NCBI GenBank assembly: GCA_028023455.1
Contig: JAQFVV010000030.1
Span: forward strand, 62,001-126,000
Reading direction: 5' to 3'
DNA from: Epiperipatus broadwayi
Taxonomy: Eukaryota > Onychophora > Udeonychophora > Euonychophora > Peripatidae
DNA length: 64,000 nucleotides
The position numbers and the translations under genes were made by a program. The notes under the pieces are model-generated. The model was given only the letters and a program-made list of their open reading frames with translations. It had not been told where the DNA came from and ran no database searches. Numbering within the stretch: the stretch's first letter is position 1; every line of letters begins with the position of its first letter. Below are positions 12,109 to 22,570 of the stretch, one piece after another.

Positions 12109-13552
12109 ATTATTAAAAGTTTACAATAAATTTCTTTACCGGAATTTAAGATGGGCCTTCTTGTTAGCCAGTGTTTAAAATAAATATACTACCAATAGAT
12201 GGTATAAATAAGTTTAAATATGTAAATACTAAAAAAATATATTTTTTTTCTTTTCAATATAACTAAGAGAAAAGACATATTCAACATTGCCTTCAGATGC
12301 CAATCAGAAATTGTTGCTTGTTTTGAGATCCAAATAAGACATTTGTTGTTTTGGATGCAAGTTAACATTTTTAATTTTCTTGAAATCTATAAGATACTAA
12401 CATCTTCAGATTTATTTTAAAGTCAGAATTTTTTGATTATTGATAGATATATTGATTATAAAGAACATTTCTTGTTTTGTTTTCATGATATTTTTGTGAT
12501 ACTTATTTGGCAGTTTTTTTTCATAATTTTTCTAATTTTTTTATAATAAAATAAGTTGCATATTATTAGTGTTTGTTTCAAAATATTTATTATATTGCTA
12601 TCAATTTTCAAAATATTATCTTGATTTTTGTAGATTTCAATTAAGGTAATTTGAATTCATAATGTTCATCATTTATTTATGTTGAAATAGAAAAAAGTTA
12701 ATACTAGCAGATGAGTAGTTTATACTATTTTTTTTGTGAAAATTGATTTTTTTTTTGTTTGCTTTTGATCCAGATTTATCTTAAACCATGGACTCTAAAA
12801 ACGAAAAGTCAGCTTTATCACTGTTTGTCTATTTTTCAAATGCTACTGTAAGAATTAAAATATTTTATAAAAAGTTCAGAAAATCTGGATAAGGATGGTA
12901 TATCAGTTTGTATTAAAAGCATTGTAAATATTACCTACATAAATATCATCTATCTGATTGAAGATTGACATCTTATTTTAACTATTTTCAGTGGATTATG
13001 TATTTACTAGTCAGTTGAAACAATCCAAATTATCTTTTTTATTAAACATTCAACAAAGAACCAAGGCAAATTCAGAGATTTTAAGTTGGAAGTTATTAAA
13101 AATAAGATGGCTCTTCTAAATTGCATTAATGTCAACATTGGTTTGTAGTATTACTGTGTAGATATGTTCTATGTTTGATTTTGGTATCTTTTCCATAATT
13201 AGAGGAAATGCTTTTATGTTGTTGTTTTTTTTCATTTGCAGAGATGATTTATTGGTACAAGTTGTATTTAGTATTTGCTGGGTTCTAGGTTTTCCAATCT
13301 CATATAATCATTTTATTTGAAAAGTATAGTATTCTTACCTGACTTTCAAAAAATTATTTTCAATATGGTTTCATATAAATAACTAGACTATTTAAAATGC
13401 GACGCAAGAAAAAACGGTCACTTGTTTATGTTTATTTTTATATAATTTACAAAGCTAAATAAGTAATCAAAAATCCTATACAGAAACATTATTAAGTCTG
13501 TTAGAAAATATATTTATTGATTATGTTTAATATTTGATTAAAACAACGTCAA
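12109..13552. other. AT-rich DNA without recognisable feature
   Basis: No coding relic, tRNA-like or inverted-repeat structure recognised on either strand. Confidence 0.5.
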
Positions 13553-13623
13553 GCGTTGGTGTCCTTGTGGTTAGCACAACCACCTTCTAAACAGCTGGCC
13601 AGGGTTCGCTTCCTGGTCAACGC
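13553..13623 (+). tRNA. tRNA-like sequence (SINE head or tRNA pseudogene, Arg-TCT-like)
   Basis: A 71-nt block with tRNA proportions. Its 7-bp acceptor stem GCGTTGG / TCAACGC has one G-T pair. A T-arm CCAGG-CCTGG surrounds the box B-like GGTTCGCTTCC, and GTGGTTAGCAC is box A-like. The expected anticodon loop position reads CTTCTAA, giving TCT (Arg). The anticodon stem does not pair and no 3' structure is evident, so a functional tRNA gene is unlikely. A tRNA-derived SINE head or pseudogene is more probable. A related start (GTCAAGCGTTG) occurs on the minus strand near 22280. Confidence 0.5.
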
Positions 13624-15169
13624 TTTGACACATGATTAAAAAAAACCAACATTGTGCAATATGAAATGACCTTTTAACTACATCTAAATATACTGTCCAA
13701 TAAAATTCCATAATTAGAGGGGAAGGATTATTATTAGTAGATTCATGAGGTATAATGTTTCTTGAACGATGACTCATAATTATTCATATATTTAAAACAA
13801 TTCAGCCAATCAAATGTACAATGCAAATTTATCAATTTTGGATTAAGGCGATTTGGTTGAAATATTAAATATTGTTTGAGTAGCTAATTTATTTATTTCT
13901 AGTTTACAAATATACATACGTTTAGATTACGCATATAATAACAGAGTTTAATAATCATGTGCATAGTATTTTTTTTTTTTTTTCAAAACAATTTAAGTCG
14001 TAACACCCATCTATTTATTTACCTTATTATTCCCTTTAATTTGTGGACACACGCACACACAAAAAAGTTTAATTCGTTAAAATGTGTATAGTCTGTTGAT
14101 TGTCATATCATAAGACTTCAAGAACGAAAATGATAAGCTGAGATCTAGAGTTTTATTTAATTGACTAAAAAGACATTTTTATTTTACTCTGTAAAAATGA
14201 TCGCGGAAGCATTAACTTTTGAATCCGCCTCTATGAAGAAGCTATGCAAACCATTTGTTAATTAAAATATTAAGTTCAAACAAATAGTTGTTTATTGGAT
14301 AAATGTTTCAGATTAGTGTCCCATTTTATTGTATGTACACGAACACACTCACAGAAACAGAAATATACGTAGTAGTGTGTCTAATAATAAAAATAATTAT
14401 GCAATTGATAACAGTTACATAAAATAATAAAAAAAAAGGTTTGTTTGTTTACTTTTTTTAAACGTCTTTAGTTCCATCTAGTGGCAATTATTTTATTATT
14501 TATGAGAATTTAGATAAATTTAGAGAAAAAATTAAAAATAGGAATAATTATTTATAACTGAATTTTCAATATTATTCCTGACTTTTTTTTTAAACTTTTT
14601 AATTATAACTGTTAATTAACTGAAATTCGCAGAAACATTTACATAACATAGAAAAATGCGAAATTGCAAAATGTTTTTTTTTTTTTTTTATAATTATTGA
14701 CCCACTCATATAAATGTTAACTACAATCTAATAATGATGTAAAGTGATACGAATATATTTACTTTTTAATTTTTAAAATCCTAGTTTTCACAATTTTTTT
14801 TACTGACATTTACATTTAGATTAACTTCTTGTATATACTTATGCCAAATCTTCATATTAATTTTATAAATATGTATAGTTGTAAGAATTCACTCTGCCCG
14901 AAACTAGTTTGGGATGGTGAACTTTTTATATCGCTTGTCATCTATCAAGTTTATCTGTTTGTAAAGATAAGTAGGAGACTTTTTCCACAAAATCAGACAA
15001 ATGAATAAGTAGAAATCTTGAAATGGATTCTTACTACCATTGTACTTTTGTAATTGTGTATATATATAAATACAGGTATACTTTATAAAAGAGCTTGAAC
15101 ACTGGGTTCAAATCCTCTACTATTATACATATATAATGATATAATATTCAAACATAAGTCTATACTACG
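13624..15169. other. AT-rich DNA; weak repeat at 14880-15050
   Basis: The first 160 bp could be the body of the tRNA-like SINE. The block 14880-15050 resembles 16005-16190 (shared TCTGT.GAGATAAGTAGAAGA-like core). A box B-like GGGTTCAAATCC lies at 15104. No gene seen. Confidence 0.4.
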
Positions 15170-15425
15170 TTTAATGTAATCATAAGGGACATGAACTCAG
15201 ACTTACAAACTTTCTACAGCTATGCACTCCATATTTTACCATTGGCGAGCACATAAATGTGAAAAAGATAAACGAACTCCAATACATATATATATATATT
15301 TAATGGTGAACCAGAATTCATCATTCGTTGCAGATCACCATTACCCACACATGCATGCAATCAGTGCTAAGTTTATATTAAAATAGAAAATCTTATTTTA
15401 ATGGACAAGCTTCAATAAACTGAGC
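15170..15425. repeat. Dispersed repeat family R1, copy 1
   Basis: About 250 bp that align with 25790-26025 in the same orientation. Shared blocks include a GAGCACATA...AGATAAA...TCCAATA stretch, TTACCCACACATGC versus TCTCCCACACATATA, and TTTAATGGACAAGCTTCAAT versus TTTAATGGACAGGCTCCAAT. It is probably a SINE-like or MITE family; the ends were not resolved. A partial third copy may lie at 30730-30790. Confidence 0.55.
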
Positions 15426-15589
15426 ATAGATTGTATATATATATTCTCAATAATCTGGACAAAGTGTGGGAGCTTGAATGTCTGAGTTCATGCTCCTTAA
15501 AATTATATATATATATATATGTGTGTGTGTACGTGCGTGTGTGTGTGTGTATTGTTGAGGCTATTTATATATAGTGAGGCTGAAGTGTT

Positions 15590-15850
15590 TTTAGACCCTT
15601 ATAGGTATTTAAGTTAAACAGCTGAATTTATGGACATTTATAAGCCTGAAAATTTCAGATTTTTTACTTAATAGTTACATATTAAATAAGTGCTGGCTTT
15701 GATTTTTAATATTTTAGATCTAATGTCTGAATGCCCTAGTGCCTTAATGAGATGATGCAAAAGCTTGAAACTGGTCTTAGGGTAGGAATTATTCTTGTTA
15801 GAGATTTTGAATGCTTCCTCTTGTGGAACATCAATAAAAACTTGTTAGAG
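15590..15850 (+). repeat. Hammerhead-type repeat (family H), single decayed copy
   Basis: Homologous to the arms of the inverted element at 35.4-36.06 kb. It shares GGTATTTAAGTTA.ACAGCTG, CTGAAA.TTTCAGATTTTTT.CTTAATAG, and later GAAACTGGTC, the 3' core of a hammerhead ribozyme. The CTGANGA box is mutated (around 15750) and the outer stem no longer pairs, so it is inactive. Confidence 0.6.
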
Positions 15851-16189
15851 CTATCGGCATGCTCCCTATATTACTCACACATACATATAAAGAAACAGTA
15901 TAATAATAATGACAGCATATGGAAAAGATAAAATATTTCCATGGTCTTACAACTATAATTTGTTAAAGAATAATATTTATGCAAACATTTATAGAAAAAT
16001 ATGTATGGTTGTAAATATTCTGTGTACCAGAAATAAGATAGTAAAAAAATATTACCTGCCATCTTTTACTTTAATTAGATTTACATGTATGAAAATCAAA
16101 ATCAGGTTTTCCTATCTGTAGAGATAAGTAGAAGATCACTAAATTAAAAACAGACAGATGCTTAAGTCAAAATCGGCTTAACTATATTT

Positions 16190-16440
16190 ATATATTAGAC
16201 TATTTCCATCATCTAATATTAATTATTTAATATCTTTAGAGAAACCAACTTTATTTAAATTTTCCAATTACATTCAACTATTATTAATAGTACACAGGTT
16301 AGTAAATACACAATGTTTTGAGAGATATTATTATCTTCTCTTTTTCAGGTATTGCTGGTCTGATCAATAACATTACTAGCATGGAAATCTAACCTGGACT
16401 CTTAAATTATTGTATATTATATTTTAAGATAACATTCTAA
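16190..16440 (-). repeat. PLE-A pseudo-LTR (3' side of the element)
   Basis: Direct repeat of 19395-19670. Shared blocks include ACTAGCATGGAAATC, TATTATTATC.TCTCTT and a CACAA.GTTTTGA motif. It contains the hammerhead-like fold annotated at 16308-16352. Confidence 0.7.
16308..16352 (-). ncRNA. Hammerhead-like motif in PLE-A pseudo-LTR (degenerate)
   Basis: On the minus strand: stem I strand ATAC, then CTGAAAA (one change from CTGANGA), a stem II region, then AAAAC, ATT and the closing GTGT. ATAC pairs with GTGT. The core G of GAAA is A. Compare 19523-19567, where stem I is GCAC/GTGC. Confidence 0.4.
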
Positions 16441-16444
16441 CCAA

Positions 16445-19330
16445 CTAATCCATCCTACCAAATGCAACAGTCAGCAGAAATTTCATACATTTATCAATGA
16501 GGTTCCTCTTTATTTTTCCTTTTTTCTCTCCAAGAGCCACATGGGGTTGTGATTTCCATACATTATGTATAGTTATACTAGATTGACTTATGGAGTTATT
16601 TACCATAGTAATGTGAGCAGCTTCTTTGATATTTTTTAATATTTTTCTCCTTATTCCTTTATTTTGTATTTTCACAGTCCAACATATATTTATTGATACA
16701 TACATGGTCTCCTACCTTTATCAAATCAGTTTTCTTTCTTCTAATCATCAGTTAGCGATTTTGCAATTGATTTTCAGTGGGACAACTGGTCTCAGCAATA
16801 TATATTCTTTCATTCACATACTGTATCATAGATGCAGTTTTTGCCTTTCAGCATTTCAACTTCAGGTTTTGTAGATGTTGTAATTCCTTATAGTGTGGTA
16901 TGTCTCAGGGAAGCTGTTCTGATGCAATAGTGACTGCAGATTTTCCTGAATTTATCTTCTATTTTTGTATGTATGGATACATTACAGTACCAATAATTGA
17001 TAAATGAAATTTACACACAGAAATGGTAGTTTTTTAATAATATTTAGCTTTATTACTATTTGGAATGCCTTCAATATATTTTTACTATGTCATATTTATG
17101 AAAAATAATGATGTGATTAAATGGTTCTTTATATCAATGTTTAATTAATTGTTTTCACATTCAATTTTAAAACTGGCCATAGATTTGACCTAACAAAAGC
17201 AGAAAAAGTGTACACCAAGAGAGAGAGAATAAAATGCTGAAGATTAAAAAAACATGTGCAATAGCTGGTGATCATTTTTATATTAACAAGAAAGAAACAA
17301 ATGTACCCATTTTAAATAAATTGGCTATTTAAATATTCAAATTTAAATTTAAAATTAAAATTGAATATGTGAACAGTTAATTAAACATTGATATAAAGAA
17401 CCATTAAATCACACCACTATAACCCATGAATATGATATGATAAAAATATAAAACATGAAAGGCAGTAATAAAGCTAAATATTAGGTGTGTATTTTAATTT
17501 TACGAGATATTACATTGGGTAAATAAAGAAGAAAATTAGTAACAATTGAAGTACCAATAATTGTTTTTATTTTCATGTTTTTTTATTGTTTATTTAAGAT
17601 TTTCTTAATAACACTTCATGGATAACCATATATTATATGAGTTTGTTCTATATATTTTTTAATTTTTTTTAAATTTCTGGTTTCTGAACAAACTCCTTTT
17701 GCTCTGTTTTATAGTGATAGTATAACTATGATTTGTATTGCTGGTGGGATTGGATGAATACAGTATTTTCCTATTTGTGTAAGATTTCTGTAAACTGTAG
17801 CTTTAATATTGGCATTAGGAAGTCCTATCACAAGAACATTGAAGAACACCAATTTTTGTTCTTGTTCTGAATCTATTATGAATTTAATTGAAGAGGATAC
17901 ACTGTTGATGTATTTTCAGTAAGATTGTAATAGTGCTCCACTATGTAATCATACAACAAATATATTATCAACACAGTGAAAACAAATTTTAGGTGGATAT
18001 GCAGTAGTCTTTAATGCTGTGGTTTCAAGTTCTTCCATAGAAATATTGCTAATCAAAGGTGACAATGGTGAGTCCATTGACATTCCTTGATTTAGTTGAA
18101 AGAATTCTGTGTTATACTGAAAGTAGGTTGTTGTTATGGAAAATGTTAATAGTTCCATTTTACCATCAGTAAGAAAAGATGTTTTACATGCTATTATCAC
18201 CATTTAATATTTTTTTTATAATAACCAATGCATCTTCACATGGCACAGTTATTTCAGTTTTCATGTTTTTGATTAATTCTACAAAGTATCTAGAATATGT
18301 GACAAAGGACTGGGTCTTGTATGCCAAAGTACTAACAACTTTGAGAAGAAATCTTGATAAATTTTGGTAAGTTGAATTTCTAGTAAAACAGTAGATATGG
18401 ACTGTGATCCTTATGGATTTTAGATACACCATAAATATTTAGAATTTTGCTAAAATATGATGTTAGTTTACGTTTTTATGAATCATTGAAGTATCTGCAA
18501 TGTTTTCTGAATAATGCTTGTACTTGGTAATAGATCTTTGGCATTTTTTTTATATTGGACCACTGTAAGAAATTATTGCACTTTGTCATCATCATAAGTT
18601 GTATTCCTTACAACCATTGCATTGCCTTTGTCATCAGAAAGAATGATTATACATTTATCTACTTTGAAAGATTTAATTGCTTTCCTTTCATCAAAGAATA
18701 TATTTGGCTTTAATTTTTATTGTTTTTAAAGGGCTCTTTTTATTCCTCAGCATAATTCTGCTGCTTCTTCTAAAGACAATTTTTGAGTAACTTTCTCAGT
18801 GGTTGCCATTATATTTAATAAAGGAATATTAGATGGTGTTATTACAAAGTTTAATCTTCTTTCAAGAATAGAAATTTCAGTATCTATTAGATATTTCAAA
18901 CTGAGATTTTTAAAAAATGAAGCTGGTACACTGCTTAGTACATTATTATTTTTATATGCTCATATAGGTTTGCAAGTTTTTCTTTTGGCATTCTTTTATT
19001 TTTCCATGTAATGTAGAATATGATTTTCTTACTGTTTGAGAAATCCTTGTGACATCTTTATTAGTAAGTTTATTTTTTAAAAATACATTCTACATTAATA
19101 ATAAAATGCAATGTTTGATGCTTGGAAAACCTGTGAAAATTTGTTCTTTTTCTTACAGAGCTTCATTTGATCTCTGAGTAATTTTCTCAACTCTCTGAAA
19201 ATCAACTGGATGTTTTAGTGCCAATCCCTTAGATACTATTCTTTCAAATTTACATTTAGAAAAGAAAGCTAAATAATTTTCCACTGAGGCTATCTTTAAA
19301 TATAATTTGTATAATGTCTAAAGTTTGATA
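16445..19330 (-). pseudogene. PLE-A polyprotein relic: RT plus GIY-YIG endonuclease
   Basis: Pieces read on the minus strand. N-terminal FERIVSKGLALKHPVDFQRV is at about 19250-19190. The block KCIIILSDDKGNAMVV is at about 18640, equivalent to the ADKGNATVV block of PLEs. SRFLLKVVSTLAYKTQSFV and YFVELIKN lie at 18300-18350. RT palm FFQLNQGMSMDSPLSPLISN and CVDNIFVV (YVDD box) lie at 17949-18100, then KLVFFNVLV at about 17840. Endonuclease NCIYDTVC and YIAETS lie near 16820-16780. C-terminal IKEAAHITMVNNSISQSS precedes NVWKS at about 16550. Several stops and frameshifts show it is dead. Order and motifs match Penelope-like elements clearly. Confidence 0.72.
17038..17484. mobile_element. Fold-back element nested in PLE-A
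   Basis: Arms 17038-17170 and 17354-17484 (about 130 bp each) are inverted copies. They share AATATTTAGCTTTATTACT at the outside and ATCAATGTTTAATTAA with TTCACATTCAATTTTAA at the inside. The spacer is about 180 bp and non-coding. It separates the RT and endonuclease pieces of the PLE, so it inserted later. Confidence 0.65.
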
Positions 19331-19394
19331 TATTAACAAGTCCATACTGAATACTTAGTGTTTTCCTGAAGATTTGTGATGATGGTATTTTAGT

Positions 19395-19670
19395 TGTATT
19401 TATATATTTAAATATTTCCATTATTTAATATTAAGTATTAAATGTCTTTAAAAAATTAACTTCATTTAAATTTCTCAATTACATTCATCTGTTAGTAATA
19501 AATAGCACACGGATTAGTATATGCACAACATTTTGACAGGTATTATTATCCTCTCTTCTTCAGGTGCTGCTGAACTAATCAGTGACTGTACTAGCATGGA
19601 AATCAAACCAAGACCCTTTGAGTCTTCAATATTCAATTTTAAGCTAACACTTTTCTCCTAATTTTTCCAC
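19395..19670 (-). repeat. PLE-A pseudo-LTR (5' side of the element)
   Basis: Direct repeat of 16190-16440, with clear but diverged identity. It carries the better preserved hammerhead-like core of the two. Confidence 0.7.
19523..19567 (-). ncRNA. Hammerhead-like motif in PLE-A pseudo-LTR
   Basis: Minus strand: stem I GCAC, a perfect CTGAAGA (19557-19563), stem II with GAGAGG opposite CCTGTC (one mismatch), AAAA in place of GAAA, a minimal stem III, GTT as cleavage triplet, and the closing GTGC. PLE pseudo-LTRs are known to encode hammerheads with very short stem III; this fits that type with one core substitution. Confidence 0.5.
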
Positions 19671-19775
19671 TTATTCATAAGAGAAAAAATGATTAGTGGT
19701 TTTCACATATTATATATAACACAATTTATCCAAATTTACTTCAAATACTTTTTAGCAAAAACCTTTTATTGTATG

Positions 19776-19781
<6 letters not shown>

Positions 19782-19872
<91 letters not shown>

Positions 19873-19880
19873 ACACACAC
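19782..19880. repeat. (TA)n-(TG)n-(CA)n compound array
   Basis: About 75 bp of TA followed by short TG and CA runs. The frame through it encodes only Tyr-Ile repeats and is not a gene. A CTGAAGA...GTTGAAA tail fragment (minus, 19888-19917), related to the 7.1-kb palindrome, adjoins it. Confidence 0.9.
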
Positions 19881-19919
19881 ACACCTACATTTCAACTGTC
19901 CTGCAGTCTTCAGAGCCAA

Positions 19920-22067
19920 ATTTATTTTAATCTTTATGTAAAATAAAAGTTTTTGCTAAAAGTGTTCAAAATGATTTGGATAAATTGGATTTATATAAGA
20001 TATTATATTAAGTAATATTTACTAAGGCTGTAACCTCAGGAATATGTGTCTGAAAAATGTGAAGGTGTGGATCTCTACAGGTCTTAACCACAAGATATTA
20101 TAGCAAAAATGAAAGAAAAGGTAATTTTGGTAAAATATATAACACACATCTTCTATCAGATATTTTTTATTTTATGTTTTTTTTTTTTTTACTATCAAGC
20201 AAGAAACCAAAGAAACAGATTAATGTTGTCAATTTAAGCTAAGTTGTTGTTAAGCGAAAGAAAATAGAAACTAGTCAGCAATATCGGGAAGGAATGTACT
20301 GCATAGAGATTTATACCATGTATTATCTATTGATAAATAAATCTTTATTTTAAATGGGATAACTTTGTTAAGAGGGAAAATAATTTGCTACTGAACAGCA
20401 TTATACAAGGTATACTAACTCTGGTGAAACATAAACATGGCTATAGTTAATTAAAAACTAAAATCATCATGTTTTAGATTTAAGCTGATACCTGGATTAA
20501 AAATGGCTTCTATAGAAAAGGTGCATTATATTTAACAGGTCCGAAAACACTACTCTCAGATACAAATCTCAAACACCGATGTAAGCCATAAACTAGGAAT
20601 TAGTCTGGTAATATTAAATAGAACAGCACTGGAAAAAGAATTACTAACCAGTACTATAAGACATGGATTGATTTTTAAAGCTTATACTAGAAGGTGCAAA
20701 TTGTGGAGAATAGAAAACTGTTGCTACTGAATAAAAATATTAAGCTGGAGTCATGTGATTCTTTATTACTTTTATAAAATAATATTGTTGTGAAATAAAG
20801 TTTTTACTAGTATGACAAGTATATTCATGAAAAAAAAATATGATAAAAGTAAAGACATAGTAGATTATAAAATATTTCCAATAAGTAGTGATGATAACTT
20901 TCATATTGCATATCCTAATTAATTAAAGAGTATCAATATTTTAAATAAAATCAACATATTTATTATTAATTATTACTAGTAAAAGGTTGGAAATATTAAG
21001 TTTGGAAATAGGATTTAAGAAGTGGACATCAAAATTTTAATTAGAGTAGCTTTAATATAAATTAATTTTAACTATCACACAATATCATCTTAATTTTTAT
21101 TTTGTCATATCATATTTATTTACAAGAACCATAAATAAAATATTTATATAAATACAAAAAAATTCTACTTTAAATAAGTGTAAAATGCACAGCAAAGTTG
21201 AATATATTTATTAACTGGATATGAATCTTAGATTTATAAGCATTCAAAAAAAATTATTTAAAGATATTTCATTCATAGATACTAGATCACATGACGTTTT
21301 TAGGTAATCACTCAAACGCTTACAGAAATAATTATCTTCCTCTAATCTAAAGTTATCTACTGCAAACTTAAGTAATTCTTCCAATATTAATATGTTGCTA
21401 TATACTATTAAGACTTTTGTTTTATTTTCAGCTTTTCTTAAAAATTCACAATTATATCAATATAGAGACCGGCTGGTATAGTCCTATAAAGTATACATCT
21501 TCAGATTGGGGACTGGCTTTTGTCTTGATCAGTGAAGACTAAGATTACAAATGTGGAACTAATGCACTTCTTAGTTTATAAGCACCTTTTACATTATTTT
21601 ACTATTCAAAATTAATATTCTGCAATTCAAAACCTAAGACTTTTTATATATTTTTCAATATAATACTAATATCTTAAAATTTCAAAAAAAAAAAAGTATT
21701 TTTAAAAATAATTTAAGTGATTTTAAATAAAATAAAAATAATTTAATTTTGCTTCAAAATAATTCAAATTAAAAACTTAATATGTTATTAGGCCTGAATA
21801 AGATAATATATTCTAGTTTTTCATTTTTTGTTATACATGGGAAATTATTATTTTTAAATCACTCTGCTAATTGTGAATAAGAATTTTTGGTTGAATTTTC
21901 CCAAAAATGTGACTTTTACATTCTCTGATAATAAAAAAATTATAGGGGTTGTTAATAGTAATATTCAAATTATTTCTTTTTCAAATGAGTGTAAACAAAG
22001 TTTGAATGCTAAAATTTTAAAAAAAATGCAAATAGCTTTGTTGCTCAAGAGTTCATAAAAGGTTTGA
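19920..22067. other. AT-rich DNA without recognisable feature
   Basis: Nothing identified on either strand in about 2.1 kb. Confidence 0.5.
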
Positions 22068-22069
22068 AT

Positions 22070-22140
22070 GCCAGAACTGTAAGCACCAGAATCGAACCTG
22101 AGATCTCCCAATCCCAAATTGAACATCCTACCAATGATGT
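22070..22140 (-). tRNA. tRNA-like fragment (possible SINE head)
   Basis: Minus strand shows a TGGTAGGATG box A-like block and CAGGTTCGATTCTGG, a good box B, about 35 nt downstream. The acceptor stem does not pair cleanly, so a SINE head or pseudogene is favoured over a tRNA gene. Confidence 0.4.
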
Positions 22141-22189
22141 CAAACTATGATTTTACTGATATTCATTATTTTTTACATATGACATAGCA

Positions 22190-22280
22190 TTGGCCGAAAG
22201 GTGAACCAGCAACAACCATCTGCAAACAACTGCTTGCTTGCAAGGCTGCTGTGCTGACCTCTTGGTTAACAACGCTTGAC
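22190..22280 (-). tRNA. Second tRNA-like block, related to 13553-13623
   Basis: Minus strand begins GTCAAGCGTTG like the 13.5-kb copy, continues with AAGAGGTCAGCACA (box A-like) and has GCTGGTTCACC (weak box B). It is GC-richer than its surroundings. Low confidence; probably a decayed SINE. Confidence 0.3.
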
Positions 22281-22439
22281 AATATTCATGAATCTTAAGC
22301 TCCAGAGAGTGCCAATCGGTGAGTGCACCAAATCATAACAGTGCATTGAAAGATGTGATAATATGTTAAATTAATTCTATCATCTATCATTAAATGTTGA
22401 ATGTATAGTCATTTTTAACCTTTATTTAAACTTTTTAAA

Positions 22440-22570
22440 TACAAATAAGTTGTTAAAAATAACACACAAATAGACAACACAGGTTACCAATTACACAATG
22501 TTTTGAGTAGTATTATTGTCCACTGTTTTTCAGGTGTTCCTGGCCTGACCAACAAATTATGACATCTTTT
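22440..22570 (-). repeat. PLE-A tail fragment
   Basis: Third copy of the PLE-A pseudo-LTR segment. Its hammerhead-like region lies at 22493-22537, with stem I ACAC/GTGT, CTGAAAA and AAAAC. No coding sequence attached. Confidence 0.55.

Larger units (their letters stand above)
16190..19670 (-). mobile_element. Penelope-like element, family A, decayed near-full length
   Basis: About 3.5 kb on the minus strand. Direct repeats of about 250 bp at 16190-16440 and 19395-19670 act as pseudo-LTRs. Between them, in order on the minus strand, lie an N-terminal region, reverse transcriptase and GIY-YIG endonuclease (details in the coding entry). A fold-back element (17038-17484) is nested between RT and endonuclease. 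PLEs retrotranspose by target-primed reverse transcription and often carry such terminal repeats. A further tail fragment of the same family is at 22440-22570. Confidence 0.7.
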
